Notes: generated from the sequence alone by a model not told the origin. DNA of 64,000 nt from Halosimplex litoreum (GCF_016065055.1 NZ_CP065856.1:4029836-4093835); one strand, 5' to 3'; shown: positions 34,284 through 43,488, counted from the first letter of the stretch. Numbers and translations are program-made.

Positions 34284-35906
34284 ATGAGCCAGGAAGAGAC
34301 AGACGAGGCGACGGATTCCGACGCATCGGACGACACGACCGAGGGAAGCGCGACGCCGGCGGAGGAGACCGCCCTGGAGGAACTGCGACGGCGCCGCGAG
34401 GAGTCGCGGATCGGCGGCGGCGAGGAGCGCATCGAGCGCCAGCACGCTCGCGGGAAGATGACCGCCCACGAGCGCGTCGAATACCTCCTCGACGACGGCA
34501 CGTTCACCGAGATCGACCCGTTCGTCGAGCACCGGGCGACATCCTTCGGCATGGAGGAGAAGGAGTTCCCCGGCGACGCCGTCGTCACCGGCTACGGCGA
34601 CGTCAACGGTCGGAAGGTGTTCGTCTTCGCCCACGACTTCACGGTGCTGGGCGGCTCCGTCGGCGAGGTCGTCGCCGACAAGATCTGCAAGGCGATGGAT
34701 CGTGCGGTCGACGCCGGCGTCCCGGTGGTCGGGCTCAACGACTCCGGCGGCGCGCGCATCCAGGAGGGCGTCGACTCGCTGGTCGGCTTCGCGAAGATCT
34801 TCGAGCGCAACACCAAAGCCTCGGGGATGATCCCCCAGATCTCGGCGATCATGGGGCCCTGCGCTGGCGGCGCGACCTACTCGCCTGCGCTGACCGACTT
34901 CACGTTCATGGTCCAGGACACCTCCCACATGTTCATCACCGGCCCGGACGTGATCGAGACTGTCACCGGCGAGCAGGTCTCGAAGGAAGAACTCGGCGGC
35001 GCGAGCAGCCACTCGACGAAGTCGGGCGTCGCGCACTTCGCCTGCGAGGACGAGAAAGCGGCGCTGGACGACATCCGCAGGCTCCTCTCCTACCTCCCGC
35101 AGAACAACATGGAGGACCCGCCGCGAGTCGCCTCCTGGGACGACCCCGACCGCGAACTCGACGGCATCACCGACATCGTGCCCGAAGCGCCGCGCAAGCC
35201 CTACGACATGACGAAGGTGATCGACCGCGTGGTCGACGAGGACTCCTTCTTCGAAGTCCACGAGAACTGGGCGCGCAACGTCGTCGTCGGCTACGCCCGC
35301 ATGGACGGTCGCGTGGTCGGTATCGTCGCCAACCAGCCACGGGTCAGCGCGGGCACCCTCGACATCGACGCCTCCGAGAAGGCCGCGCGGTTCATCCGCA
35401 CCTGCGACTCGTTCAACGTCCCCATCGTCTCGCTGGTGGACGTGCCGGGGTTCATGCCCGGGACCGACCAGGAGCACAACGGGATCATCCGCCGGGGCGC
35501 GAAGCTCATCTACGCCTACGCCGAGGCGACGGTCCCGCTGCTGTCGGTGGTCGTCCGGAAGGCCTACGGCGGCGCCTACATCGTCATGTCTTCGAAGTTC
35601 CTCGGCTCGGACGTGAACTACGCCTGGCCCGCCTCGGAGATGGCGGTGCTGGGTCCCCGCGGCGCCGTCAACATCCTCTACCGGAAGGAGCTCCAGCAGG
35701 CCGAGAACACCGACGAGCGCCGCCAGGAACTGATGGACGAGTTCCGCGAGGAGTTCGCCCACCCCTACGGCCCCGCCAGACGGGGCTATCTCGACGACGT
35801 GATCGAGCCGAAAGACACGCGCAGGCGCCTGATCCGCGACCTGGACATGCTGGAGCGCAAGCGCGAGGACAGCCCGCCGAAAGACCACGGCAACATCCCA
35901 CTGTAA
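34284..35906 (+). CDS. pccB: Propionyl/acetyl-CoA carboxylase carboxyltransferase (beta) subunit
   Basis: A 540-residue carboxyltransferase that moves CO2 from biotin to propionyl- or acetyl-CoA. It has the CoA-binding half (GLNDSGGARIQEGV, MGPCAGGATYSPA) and the carboxybiotin half (VANQPRVSAGTLDI, DVPGFMPGTDQEHNGI, RKAYGGAYIVM). About 25 acidic residues precede the conserved start. ATG 34284 is the first after the reductase. Its TAA overlaps the ATG of the small subunit. The biotin carboxylase/BCCP (alpha) gene is not within this window. Confidence 0.93.
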   Translation: MSQEETDEATDSDASDDTTEGSATPAEETALEELRRRREESRIGGGEERIERQHARGKMTAHERVEYLLDDGTFTEIDPFVEHRATSFGMEEKEFPGDAVVTGYGDVNGRKVFVFAHDFTVLGGSVGEVVADKICKAMDRAVDAGVPVVGLNDSGGARIQEGVDSLVGFAKIFERNTKASGMIPQISAIMGPCAGGATYSPALTDFTFMVQDTSHMFITGPDVIETVTGEQVSKEELGGASSHSTKSGVAHFACEDEKAALDDIRRLLSYLPQNNMEDPPRVASWDDPDRELDGITDIVPEAPRKPYDMTKVIDRVVDEDSFFEVHENWARNVVVGYARMDGRVVGIVANQPRVSAGTLDIDASEKAARFIRTCDSFNVPIVSLVDVPGFMPGTDQEHNGIIRRGAKLIYAYAEATVPLLSVVVRKAYGGAYIVMSSKFLGSDVNYAWPASEMAVLGPRGAVNILYRKELQQAENTDERRQELMDEFREEFAHPYGPARRGYLDDVIEPKDTRRRLIRDLDMLERKREDSPPKDHGNIPL

Positions 35907-36265
35907 TGGCCGAATCTGCACTCTCCGACGGCGAGGAATCGAACGCCGGCGACGCGGGACCCGACGGATCGAGCGGTGGCCCGGACGGCGAGACGGTGAC
36001 GCTCACCGTCGACGGCGAGGAGGTGGCGCTGTCGCTCCCCGCAGACGCCGACGCGGCCGAGGCGGCGGCTATCGCGTCGGCCGTCGGCGCGCACGTCCAC
36101 GACCGGCAGGTCGCCGCGGCCGCGGCGGCCGCCGCGGAGGACGAACCCGACAGCGTCGACGCGTGGACGCTCGCCGGGCGGATGAAGTCGATAGGTCGGA
36201 GCCGCTGGCCGAAAGACGTTCGGAAGGGCGACGAGTGGAAGGCCAGCGCCCGCTCGTTCTACTGA
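35906..36265 (+). CDS. pccX: Propionyl-CoA carboxylase small subunit (PccX/epsilon-like)
   Basis: A 119-residue protein with a short N-terminal acidic stretch, a beta-hairpin-like core (ETVTLTVDGEEVALSLPADADAAEAAAI), an Ala-rich helix and the C-terminal tail WTLAGRMKSIGRSRWPKDVR, rich in basic and aromatic residues. This matches the small third subunit of haloarchaeal propionyl-CoA carboxylase (PccX). TAATG overlap with pccB argues for coupled translation. It probably stabilises the carboxylase complex. Confidence 0.8.
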   Translation: MAESALSDGEESNAGDAGPDGSSGGPDGETVTLTVDGEEVALSLPADADAAEAAAIASAVGAHVHDRQVAAAAAAAAEDEPDSVDAWTLAGRMKSIGRSRWPKDVRKGDEWKASARSFY

Positions 36266-36362
36266 GAGCCGAGCCCCGCTGAGGCGAGTGTGAACCGCAA
36301 CGCTCCGCCGGCGGACCGTCGCCACCGTAACACCCACATTACAGCCCTCCGAGGTGGCACAC

Positions 36363-37511
36363 ATGACAGTCGCAGTGATCGGCGCGTCGATGACGAAGTT
36401 CGGCGAGCGCGACGCCTGGATCCAGGAGCTGATCGCCCAGGCGGGCGAGGCCGCGCTCGACGACGCCGGCATCGAGCCCGACGACGTGGAGCACCTCTAC
36501 GTCTCGAACATGTCCAGCGGCGAGTTCCAAGGCCAGACGGGGATCATGAACGCACTCGCTCACGACCTGGGCGTCATGCCCGCCTACAGCGAGCGAGTGG
36601 ACCAGACCTCCTCGTCGGGCGGCGCCGGTATCTACGAGGCCTGGCAGTCCGTGGCGTCGGGCGCCAGCGAGATGAGCCTGCTCGTCGGCGGCGAGAAGAT
36701 GACCCACCGCTCGACCGCCGAGTCGACGGACATCATCGCCTCGATCACCCACCCCGCCGAGTACAAGCACGGCCTGACCCTGCCCTCGTTCGCCGGCCTC
36801 ACGGCGCGACACTACCTCGAACGGTTCGACGCGCCCCGGGACGCGCTGGCGAAGGTCGCCGTCAAGAACCACAGGAACGGCGTCGACAACCCCCACGCGC
36901 AGTTCCGGAAGGAGATCGACGAGGAGACCGCCCTCGAAAGCCCGATCGTCGCCGACCCGCTCCGGCTGTACGACTTCTGTCCGATCACCGACGGCAGCGC
37001 CGGCCTCGTGTTCACCACCGAGGAGCGCGCCGAGGAGATCGCCGACGACTACGCCGTGATCTCGGGTATCTCGGGCGCGACGGACACCCACGTCGTCCAC
37101 GAGCGCGACGACCCGACGGTCATGGGCGGGGTCGTCGATTCGGCCGACGACGCCTACGAGATGGCCGGGCTCGGCCCCGACGACGTCGACGTGGCCGAAC
37201 TGCACGACATGTTCACGATCCTGGAGTTCCTCCAGATGGAGGGCTGTGGCTTCGCCGAGCAGGGCGAGGCCTGGAAGCAAGTGGAGGAGGGCCGCACCGA
37301 GAAAGACGGCGAACTGCCGATCAACACCTCCGGGGGGCTGAAGTCGAAGGGTCATCCGCTGGGCGCCAGCGGGGTCGCACAGGGCTACGAGATATACAAA
37401 CAGCTCGTCGGCGAGGCGGGACCGCGGCAGGTCGAGGCCGAGACCGGTCTCGCGTGCAACGTCGGCGGATTCGGAAACTGCGTCATCACCACGATCATGG
37501 AGGCACGATAA
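36363..37511 (+). CDS. Beta-ketothiolase catalytic subunit, haloarchaeal type
   Basis: A 382-residue thiolase. The N-terminal nucleophile region reads QTSSSGGAGI at 81-90, with Ser where bacterial thiolases have Cys. The two histidine motifs are present as LHDMFTILEF and KGHPLGASG, and the usual C-terminal Cys motif is replaced by NVGGFGN. This Ser-His-His arrangement is reported for Haloferax PhaA/BktB. It should condense acyl-CoAs to 3-ketoacyl-CoA. ATG 36363 is preferred over an upstream GTG at 36354. It overlaps the OB-fold subunit by one base. Confidence 0.85.
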   Translation: MTVAVIGASMTKFGERDAWIQELIAQAGEAALDDAGIEPDDVEHLYVSNMSSGEFQGQTGIMNALAHDLGVMPAYSERVDQTSSSGGAGIYEAWQSVASGASEMSLLVGGEKMTHRSTAESTDIIASITHPAEYKHGLTLPSFAGLTARHYLERFDAPRDALAKVAVKNHRNGVDNPHAQFRKEIDEETALESPIVADPLRLYDFCPITDGSAGLVFTTEERAEEIADDYAVISGISGATDTHVVHERDDPTVMGGVVDSADDAYEMAGLGPDDVDVAELHDMFTILEFLQMEGCGFAEQGEAWKQVEEGRTEKDGELPINTSGGLKSKGHPLGASGVAQGYEIYKQLVGEAGPRQVEAETGLACNVGGFGNCVITTIMEAR

Positions 37512-37888
37512 TGTCGCTCGACGCCCACGTCTGCGAGAACGGCCACGTCACCTACCCCGGACACACGCTCTGTCCGGACTGCGGCGAGAAACAGACCGAC
37601 TCACTGGATCTGACCGATCGCACCGGCGAGGTCGTCACCTGGACGACGTCGACGGCGACGCCGCCCGGCGTGCGAGCGCCGAACACCATCGCCATCGTCG
37701 AGTTCGATCTGGCCGACGACGAGGTGGCCGACGAGTTCGTTCGCGCGGTCGGGCAGGTCACGACCGAGGACGTCGAGACGGGCGACGCCGTCGAGCCGAC
37801 CTACGTCGAGGAGCTACGGGACCCCGAGGCGGGGATCAAGGTGCCCGAGAGCCAGGAGTGGGACGGCTACCGGTTCGAGCCGGTCTGA
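37511..37888 (+). CDS. OB-fold (DUF35/ChsH2-like) thiolase partner subunit
   Basis: A 125-residue protein. Residues 8-27 are a rubredoxin-like zinc ribbon (CENGH...CPDCG) and residues 35-100 an OB fold (GEVVTWTTSTATPPG, IAIVEFDL). Such proteins form complexes with thiolases; in Haloferax, PhaA and BktB each need a small OB-fold subunit. TAATG overlap with the thiolase gene supports a stoichiometric pair. Confidence 0.86.
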   Translation: MSLDAHVCENGHVTYPGHTLCPDCGEKQTDSLDLTDRTGEVVTWTTSTATPPGVRAPNTIAIVEFDLADDEVADEFVRAVGQVTTEDVETGDAVEPTYVEELRDPEAGIKVPESQEWDGYRFEPV

Positions 37889-37918
37889 GTTCCGGTCTCG
37901 ACGTTCGCAGTTCGACCC

Positions 37919-39442
37919 TCAGCAGTACTCGTCGAGCGCGAGCAACACGCTCGCGTCGCGGTCGAAGTCGTAGCGTGCGAAGTCCTCGCCGGTCAGCCGC
38001 CGGTCCGGTTCGAGAACGTCGCCCGGGCCGTCGGGGAGCGTCTCGATCCGCGATGTCGCGGTCATCGCCGTGATCTCGGAGTTCGGGAGCGTGAACGAGA
38101 CCAAGTCTCCGAAGTACGTCGGCGCCTGGACCGGCGGCGTGCCGACGTGGGAGGCCCCGAGCCGCCGGAGCGTCGCCAGGAGCGAGACCCCGGCACTGAA
38201 CGTCCTCGCCGCGGTCACGACGACGACCGCCGGCGGCGCGTAGCTCCCGGCCGACGGCCAGTCCGGTGCCTCCAGCCGTTCGAACGTCGGGACCGACTCG
38301 ACGAGGTCGTCCCGGATCTCCTCCACAGTGCTGTCGCCACCGCCGATGGCGTACTCGCCGGGCCGGAGCGACCACTCCCTGCCCTCGTCCTCGAACGGCT
38401 CCGTCCCGCGGCGCTCGACCAGTCGGTCGGAGTACCGGAGCGCGCCCGGTCGGTCCCGGGCCGTCGCGACGCCGTCCCAGCCGTACAGGACGTAGGCCAG
38501 GAGGTCCACGAGGACCCGATTTCCGCCGGTGTTGTCCCGGAGGTCGACGAGCAGGGTACTCGTCCCCGCCGTCGCCATCTCGTCGGCGAGGTCGCGGAAC
38601 AAGTCCAGCGCCGCCGGGACTTTGTCGAGGACTTCGTCGAAGTCGTCGGGGTCAGGCTCGCCCGTCGCCGCCCGGCAGAGCGAGCGCGCGCTCGCTCGGG
38701 CGTGTTCGTCGAGGTCGCCCTGTCGATACTGGAACGCCTCCCGATGATCGCTCATCGAGGGGATCCGTAGCCACGCGGCGTCGCGCTCTGGGAGCAGTTG
38801 ATAGGTGGGCCACGCTTCCGAGTCTGGCCGTTCGAGCGTCGACGGCGCGACGCGCTCCGCGCCGTCCCCGGTCGTCGGTTCGAGCGGCTCGCGTCGAGTG
38901 GTGCCGTCCGACGCTTCGAACGCGAAGGTCGCTTCGTCGGGTCGTTCCGCTCGGTCGAGGAGCGGTGCCATCGCCCGCCAGTTGCGCAGCGAGAGCGCGA
39001 GGTTGAGCAGGTCTCCGTGCGGCGTCTCGCTCCCCCGGAGGCGCGCCTGCCGTTCGATGAGTTCGCCGACGGGAACACCGTCGACCCGGCGGAGCCGTGA
39101 ACCGACGAGACTCTCCGGCACTCCCTCGCGGACCGACCGGACCCGAATCTCCCCGTCGACGACGCCGAGCCGGAGCGGAATCGTTCCGTCCGCGGTCGGC
39201 CAGACGACGAACATGTGAGCGTCACGAACTGCCGCGGCCAGGGACGCAACCGTCTCCTGGAGGCCCCGTTCGGGCCACCCGTCGCTCGGCACGTCGTCGA
39301 GCGCGGACTGTACGCGCTCGTAGTACGCGAAGCGTCCGCCCGCTCCCACGAACGGCGCCGGATGCGTCGCTTCCAGCACGTCGACGAACGTTCGGACGTC
39401 TGCCAGGACCGCCTCGTGCGTCAGGTCGGCGTCTTCGGCCAT
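37919..39442 (-). CDS. S41-family peptidase-like protein
   Basis: A 507-residue protein without a signal peptide. The C-terminal 230 residues show the S41/tail-specific protease pattern: LLVDLRDNTGGNRVLVDLLAY, then AVVVVTAARTFSAGVSLLATLRRLGA, where the Ser of TFSAG is the probable nucleophile. The Lys of the classical Ser-Lys dyad is not obvious. A possible PDZ-like segment (SRLRRVDGVPVGELI) lies near residue 120. It could act on proteins in the cytosol, or be an inactive homologue. It is convergent with the thiolase cluster. Confidence 0.72.
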   Translation of the reverse strand: MAEDADLTHEAVLADVRTFVDVLEATHPAPFVGAGGRFAYYERVQSALDDVPSDGWPERGLQETVASLAAAVRDAHMFVVWPTADGTIPLRLGVVDGEIRVRSVREGVPESLVGSRLRRVDGVPVGELIERQARLRGSETPHGDLLNLALSLRNWRAMAPLLDRAERPDEATFAFEASDGTTRREPLEPTTGDGAERVAPSTLERPDSEAWPTYQLLPERDAAWLRIPSMSDHREAFQYRQGDLDEHARASARSLCRAATGEPDPDDFDEVLDKVPAALDLFRDLADEMATAGTSTLLVDLRDNTGGNRVLVDLLAYVLYGWDGVATARDRPGALRYSDRLVERRGTEPFEDEGREWSLRPGEYAIGGGDSTVEEIRDDLVESVPTFERLEAPDWPSAGSYAPPAVVVVTAARTFSAGVSLLATLRRLGASHVGTPPVQAPTYFGDLVSFTLPNSEITAMTATSRIETLPDGPGDVLEPDRRLTGEDFARYDFDRDASVLLALDEYC

Positions 39443-39467
39443 GGCGTTCCGTTAACCTCGGTGGCCG

Positions 39468-39475
39468 ATAAATTA
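39468..39475 (-). promoter_or_regulatory. TATA box for the S41-like gene
   Basis: TAATTTAT on the minus strand is 26-33 bp upstream of ATG 39442, consistent with a leaderless transcript. Confidence 0.5.
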
Positions 39476-39687
39476 TGGTAGTATGACTGAAATATCCAAA
39501 CGTATAAGTATCGCGTACTCACTTTCGAGTGAAGCGGTCGCTGTGGGTCCGGACGGGCCGAGAGAGCTGACACCGACGACCCGCGGCTTATCGCGTCGTC
39601 TCACGGAGACTCCGGGCCGGCGGGGGCCGGTCCGCCCGCCGGAATGAATCGGGGTGTCGGTGGTTGCGGGTGGCTGACAGCAGATGA

Positions 39688-40170
39688 TCAGTCGGCCAGC
39701 GCCACGGAGCCGTGGTCGCCGACCAAATCGCCGGAGCCCCCGGCGAGCGCGGACAACCCATCCGCCACCGAGCGGTACTCCTCGCCGTCGGCGTGCGGGT
39801 AGACGGCGACGAGGTCGCCCTCGTCGTAGACGGCGAGGGTGATGGCGGGGAAGACCAGCCAGTCGCACAGCTCGCCGGTGTCCGCGGCGTAGCACTCCCG
39901 GGTCGCGAAGAACGGTCGCAAGCGCACGCCGCGGTCGCGCGCCCACTGCGCGAACGACAGGTACCGGTCCCGCGCCGCTACCGCGTCCGGCGCCTCGCTG
40001 CGGATGCGTTTCGGACAGGTCCGCACCTCGAAGTAGTCGATCTGCTCCGCCGCCTCGAGTGCGCGCAGTCTGTCCGCGAGCCGGTCTCGCTGGCGCGCAG
40101 CCGGCTCCGGGAGCGTCTCCCTGAGATGCAGCGCGACGCGCCGGTCCCCCCTCCGCTCGGTTGGCGTCAT
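39688..40170 (-). CDS. Conserved haloarchaeal hypothetical protein
   Basis: A 160-residue protein that I cannot assign. It starts TPTERRGDRRVALHLRETLP, has a helical region with repeated Arg, then IDYFEVRTCPKR and LRPFFATRECY, with two cysteines (in RTCPK and RECYA) and another in GELCDWLVFP. The arrangement recalls haloarchaeal small HTH or thiol proteins of uncharacterised DUF families. A TAATAAATC TATA-like element sits about 33 bp upstream of the ATG. Confidence 0.6.
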   Translation of the reverse strand: MTPTERRGDRRVALHLRETLPEPAARQRDRLADRLRALEAAEQIDYFEVRTCPKRIRSEAPDAVAARDRYLSFAQWARDRGVRLRPFFATRECYAADTGELCDWLVFPAITLAVYDEGDLVAVYPHADGEEYRSVADGLSALAGGSGDLVGDHGSVALAD

Positions 40171-40198
40171 GGGTACTCCACTCTACGAGCGTAGTGGG

Positions 40199-40207
40199 TA
40201 ATAAATC
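40199..40207 (-). promoter_or_regulatory. TATA box for the 40170 gene
   Basis: The minus strand reads GATTTATTA 29-37 bp before ATG 40170. Confidence 0.45.
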
Positions 40208-40298
40208 ATTATGTTTTGGATTTGGGTAGTATTCGGACGACCGCTCGGAGCGGCGTCCGCTGGTCGAGCCGAGAGAACGGAGCGACGAACCGGGCGGG

Positions 40299-41018
40299 TT
40301 ACTCGCGGTTCGAGCCGTCGGAGCCGTCGTCGGGCGAGGCGTCCGAGGGCGGTTCGTCGTCGTCACCGTCGCCGTCTCCGGACGCCTCGCCGTCGCCGTC
40401 GGTCGGGGCGTCGTCGGCGCCCGGGAGTTCGTCGAGGTCGCGCTTGATCGACTCCAGTTCGGCGTCGACGTCGACCGAAACCGCGTCGTCACCGTCCGCG
40501 TCGGAGCGGCCGTCGGGGTCGGACGACTCGTCTTCGGCTCCACCCGACGCGCGGTCGACGTCGCTGTCCTCGGGAGCGCTCTCGCGGATGCGCCGGTGGA
40601 TCTCCGCGCGCAGTTCGCGGGCGTCGTCGAGCAGCTCGGCGGCCTCGTCGTCGTTCGGTCGCCCCTCGACGGCGTCCTGGAGGCCGACGAGCGCCTCGTC
40701 GAGCCGCGAGAGCGTCGACTCGCTGGCCGACTTGGCACGCTCGCGGAGCTGTTCGGTCTCCCGGCTGGCCGTCTCGGCGCCGTCGGCGAGCCGCAAGGCG
40801 CGCTGGAGGAGTCTGAGCGCGCGGATGTTCGTCTCGAGGATCAGGATAAAGCCGGGGATCGCGACCTCGCTGGTGAACCGGCGGAGGTCCCGCGGCGTCG
40901 GGAGGCGCGGCCCGTCGTCGGGTCGCGGGGGCTCCAGTTCGTCTTCGAGTTCGCGGAGCGTCCGGACGAGGTCGGTGACCAGCCGCGCCAGGTCCTCGTC
41001 CGAGGAGTCGTCTGCCAT
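40299..41018 (-). CDS. Acidic coiled-coil protein of unknown function
   Basis: A 239-residue protein. Residues 1-30 are helical and acidic. A moderately hydrophobic segment (VAIPGFILILETNIRALRLLQ) near residue 55 may touch the membrane. Residues 75-150 are predicted coiled coil (ETEQLRERAKSASESTLSRLDEALVGLQDAVEG), and the last 80 residues are a disordered Asp/Gly/Ser tail. It resembles uncharacterised haloarchaeal DUF proteins. ATG 41018 is preferred to an upstream ATG that adds a non-acidic leader. Confidence 0.65.
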   Translation of the reverse strand: MADDSSDEDLARLVTDLVRTLRELEDELEPPRPDDGPRLPTPRDLRRFTSEVAIPGFILILETNIRALRLLQRALRLADGAETASRETEQLRERAKSASESTLSRLDEALVGLQDAVEGRPNDDEAAELLDDARELRAEIHRRIRESAPEDSDVDRASGGAEDESSDPDGRSDADGDDAVSVDVDAELESIKRDLDELPGADDAPTDGDGEASGDGDGDDDEPPSDASPDDGSDGSNRE

Positions 41019-41094
41019 GTCCCGGCCTTCGTGGGCCGACGGAAAAAGCGTGACCACTCGCGTGACTGCGAACTCGGGGACCGGGCGTGGGCCG

Positions 41095-42192
41095 TTAGCG
41101 GTCCACGTCCGGGAAGTCGGCGGGGAGCGGCGCGGGGCGGCCGGGATCGGAGTCGATCGTCGCGAAGGCGCTCTCCTCGGAGGCGGTCCGGACGGCCTCC
41201 ATGACGTCGAGGACGTGGCCGGCCAGTGCGTCGCTGGTACGGTGCTCCCAGTCGCCGCGGACGGCGAACGCCAGGTCCGCCAGCCCGGCGCCGCGACCCT
41301 CCGTGTACTCGTGGGTCAGCGGGACCGTCTCCCAGTCGTCGTCCTCGTGGTCGCGCACCCGGACCGGCCCTTCGAAGTGGTTGGGGTCCGGCAGCGCGAG
41401 CGTCCCCTCGGTGCCGTAGATCTCGAAGGCGGGGAACGGCATCGTCGAGGCCTCGACGTCGAAGCTCGTCAGCAGGTTCGCCGTCGCACCGTTCGCGAAG
41501 TCGACGATCCCGGCCTCGTGGGTCGGCACCTCCGCGTCGATCTCCTCGCCCGCACGCGGACCACTCCCGATGGTCCGTGTGGCGCGCGGCCGGCTGACCG
41601 ACCCGGCCACCCGCTCGGCGCTCCCCAACAGGAAGACGAGCGCGGTCACGTAGTACGGCCCCATGTCGAACAGCGGGCCGCCGCCCTCCTGGTAGTACAG
41701 GTCGGGGTTCGGGTGCCAGAGCTCGTGGCCGGGCGAGGTCCAGTGAGCGGTCGCGCCGACCGGCTCGCCGATACGGCCGTCGTCGACGACCTGCCGAGCG
41801 GTCTGGAGCCCCGCGCCGAGGAACGTGTCTGGCGCCGAGCCGACCAGCAGCTCCGACTCGGCGGCCCGGTCGCGGGTCGTCTCCGCTTCGGCGGCCGTCG
41901 CGGCGAACGGTTTCTCGGTGTAGACGTGGTTACCGGCGTCGAGCGCGTCCGTGATAACCTGAGCGTGTGCGCTCGGCGGCGTCAGGTTGACTACCGCCTC
42001 CACCGCGTCGGCGGCGAGCAGTTCGTCGACCGCCATCGCCTCGATCCCGTGTTCTTCGGCCGTCTCGCGCGCCAGCTCGGCGTCTAGGTCGGCGCAGGCG
42101 ACCAACTCGAACGCGTCGAAGACCGCGTCCGCCGAGAGATACGCGTCGCTGATGTTGCCACAACCGACGAGGCCGACCGAGAGCGGATCCAT
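41095..42192 (-). CDS. Gfo/Idh/MocA-family oxidoreductase
   Basis: A 365-residue NAD(P)-dependent dehydrogenase with the Rossmann loop GLVGCGNISDAYL, the EKPFA signature near residue 95 and the substrate-domain GGGPLFDMGPYYVTAL. It differs clearly from the homologue at 19881, and no sugar operon surrounds it. It could act on a sugar or inositol derivative, but the substrate is unknown. It starts at ATG 42192. Confidence 0.82.
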   Translation of the reverse strand: MDPLSVGLVGCGNISDAYLSADAVFDAFELVACADLDAELARETAEEHGIEAMAVDELLAADAVEAVVNLTPPSAHAQVITDALDAGNHVYTEKPFAATAAEAETTRDRAAESELLVGSAPDTFLGAGLQTARQVVDDGRIGEPVGATAHWTSPGHELWHPNPDLYYQEGGGPLFDMGPYYVTALVFLLGSAERVAGSVSRPRATRTIGSGPRAGEEIDAEVPTHEAGIVDFANGATANLLTSFDVEASTMPFPAFEIYGTEGTLALPDPNHFEGPVRVRDHEDDDWETVPLTHEYTEGRGAGLADLAFAVRGDWEHRTSDALAGHVLDVMEAVRTASEESAFATIDSDPGRPAPLPADFPDVDR

Positions 42193-42316
42193 GGACTGGC
42201 CTGCACGAGCGAGTTAATCAATCCCACGACTCCGGACGGACGTTCCGCCGGACGGCTCCGCACCTCCCCACTCGAACGTCGGGACCGACCTCGCGGTCGA
42301 GACGCGACGATAGCGC

Positions 42317-42865
42317 TTACTTCTCGACGGCTTCGGGCGTGACCAGCGTGTCGTCTTCGAGGTAGTGTTCGACGTGGTGTGCGTCCTCTTCGACCTGGAC
42401 GAGAATCTCACGGAGGATCTCCGCGGTGGCGTGGTCGCCAAGATCGGTCGCGAGTTCGACGTGCTCGCGGAGGTCCTCGACGATATCACCGTACATCGAC
42501 AGGTCGTGCTCGAGCGACGTGCGGATGTCGTACACGTCGTCGCCTTCGAACTGGACGGGCGCCGTCTCGGCGACGGTCACCGGGTTCGAGACCGGCGTGC
42601 CGCCCAGCGCCTGGAGTCGCTCAGCAGTCTCGTCGGCCGCCTCCTCGGCGCGGTCGGCAGCCTCGCCGAGGAAGACGTGCAGGTCACGGAACTCCGCGCC
42701 CTCGACGTTCCAGTGGTGCTTTTTTAGCTGGTGGTAGAGCACGTACGTCGACGCGAGGTCCGCGTTCAGCGCCCGGACGATCTGCTCCGCCGTCCCCCGT
42801 TCGAGTCGCAGTGAGTTCTCTTCGACCGTGCCTGCCTCCTGCAGAACGCGCTTCTGGGTGCTCAT
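42317..42865 (-). CDS. dpsA: DNA-protecting ferritin-like protein DpsA
   Basis: A 182-residue Dps protein that stores iron using peroxide and protects DNA. Ferroxidase-centre residues are visible in KKHHWNVEGAEFRDLHVFLGEAADRAEEAADE, and the C-terminal helix has QVEEDAHHVEHYLED. The N-terminal MSTQKRVLQEAGTVEENSLRL matches halobacterial DpsA. A TATA-like GTATAAG near 42893-42899 lies about 30 bp upstream of ATG 42865. No TTAGG-N4-CCTAA box is present here. Confidence 0.92.
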   Translation of the reverse strand: MSTQKRVLQEAGTVEENSLRLERGTAEQIVRALNADLASTYVLYHQLKKHHWNVEGAEFRDLHVFLGEAADRAEEAADETAERLQALGGTPVSNPVTVAETAPVQFEGDDVYDIRTSLEHDLSMYGDIVEDLREHVELATDLGDHATAEILREILVQVEEDAHHVEHYLEDDTLVTPEAVEK

Positions 42866-42989
42866 TGCGTTCGTATCGTCGGTCGCCTGCCCCTTATACG
42901 TTCCCTTTTCGAAAAATAATATTTTGTACTGCGAAAGAATGAGTGGCTTTTCGGGATTCAAGATTGGCGATCTGCCGTGCTCGAACGGA

Positions 42990-43376
42990 TCAGGGGCGAG
43001 TCAGCACGAGCGCGGCGTCGTCGTCGAGCCGTCCAGTCTCGACGCCCGCCTCGGACGGGGCGGCCCGCGCCTGCGCGTCGTGGGCAGCCAGGAGGGCAGC
43101 GCTCTCGGCCTCCTCGAGCCCGAGGTCGTCGGTGAACTCCGCCCAGACGTGGTCGGGCAGCGCCAGGTAGTACGCGCACTCCGTCCGCCCCACGAGCGGG
43201 TCCCGATGGAAGTAGTTGCGCCACTCGTAGACGATGTCCTCGACGCCCGGCAGCTCGCGCACGTTCGACTGGTGGGTGCGAACGATGTCGGTCAGTCGCT
43301 CGACGGACACGTCGCGGTCGGTCGCGACCGATTCGAGGACCGCCCCGTCGAAGGCCGCGAGTTCGTCGCTCGTCAT
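42990..43376 (-). CDS. Conserved haloarchaeal hypothetical protein
   Basis: A 128-residue soluble protein that I do not recognise. It contains VERLTDIVRTHQSNVRELPGVEDIVYEWRNYF and a Trp/Tyr-rich middle (CAYYLALPDHVWAEFTDDLG), then a helical segment and a variable tail. No catalytic motif is evident. It stands alone between dpsA and acd. Confidence 0.6.
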   Translation of the reverse strand: MTSDELAAFDGAVLESVATDRDVSVERLTDIVRTHQSNVRELPGVEDIVYEWRNYFHRDPLVGRTECAYYLALPDHVWAEFTDDLGLEEAESAALLAAHDAQARAAPSEAGVETGRLDDDAALVLTRP

Positions 43377-43454
43377 TCGACTACACTGGGCGTGCCAGCG
43401 AGTTTACCGTTGTGCTCCCCACCTGCCTTCCTGCGATTTGAGAAGCCGGGCCAG

Positions 43455-43462
43455 CTTATAAA
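43455..43462 (+). promoter_or_regulatory. TATA box for acd
   Basis: CTTATAAA lies 27-34 bp upstream of ATG 43489, a strong archaeal TATA match implying a leaderless acd-pta transcript. Confidence 0.6.
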
Positions 43463-43488
43463 CCCGGTCGGGTCGAACTAACGGGTAG

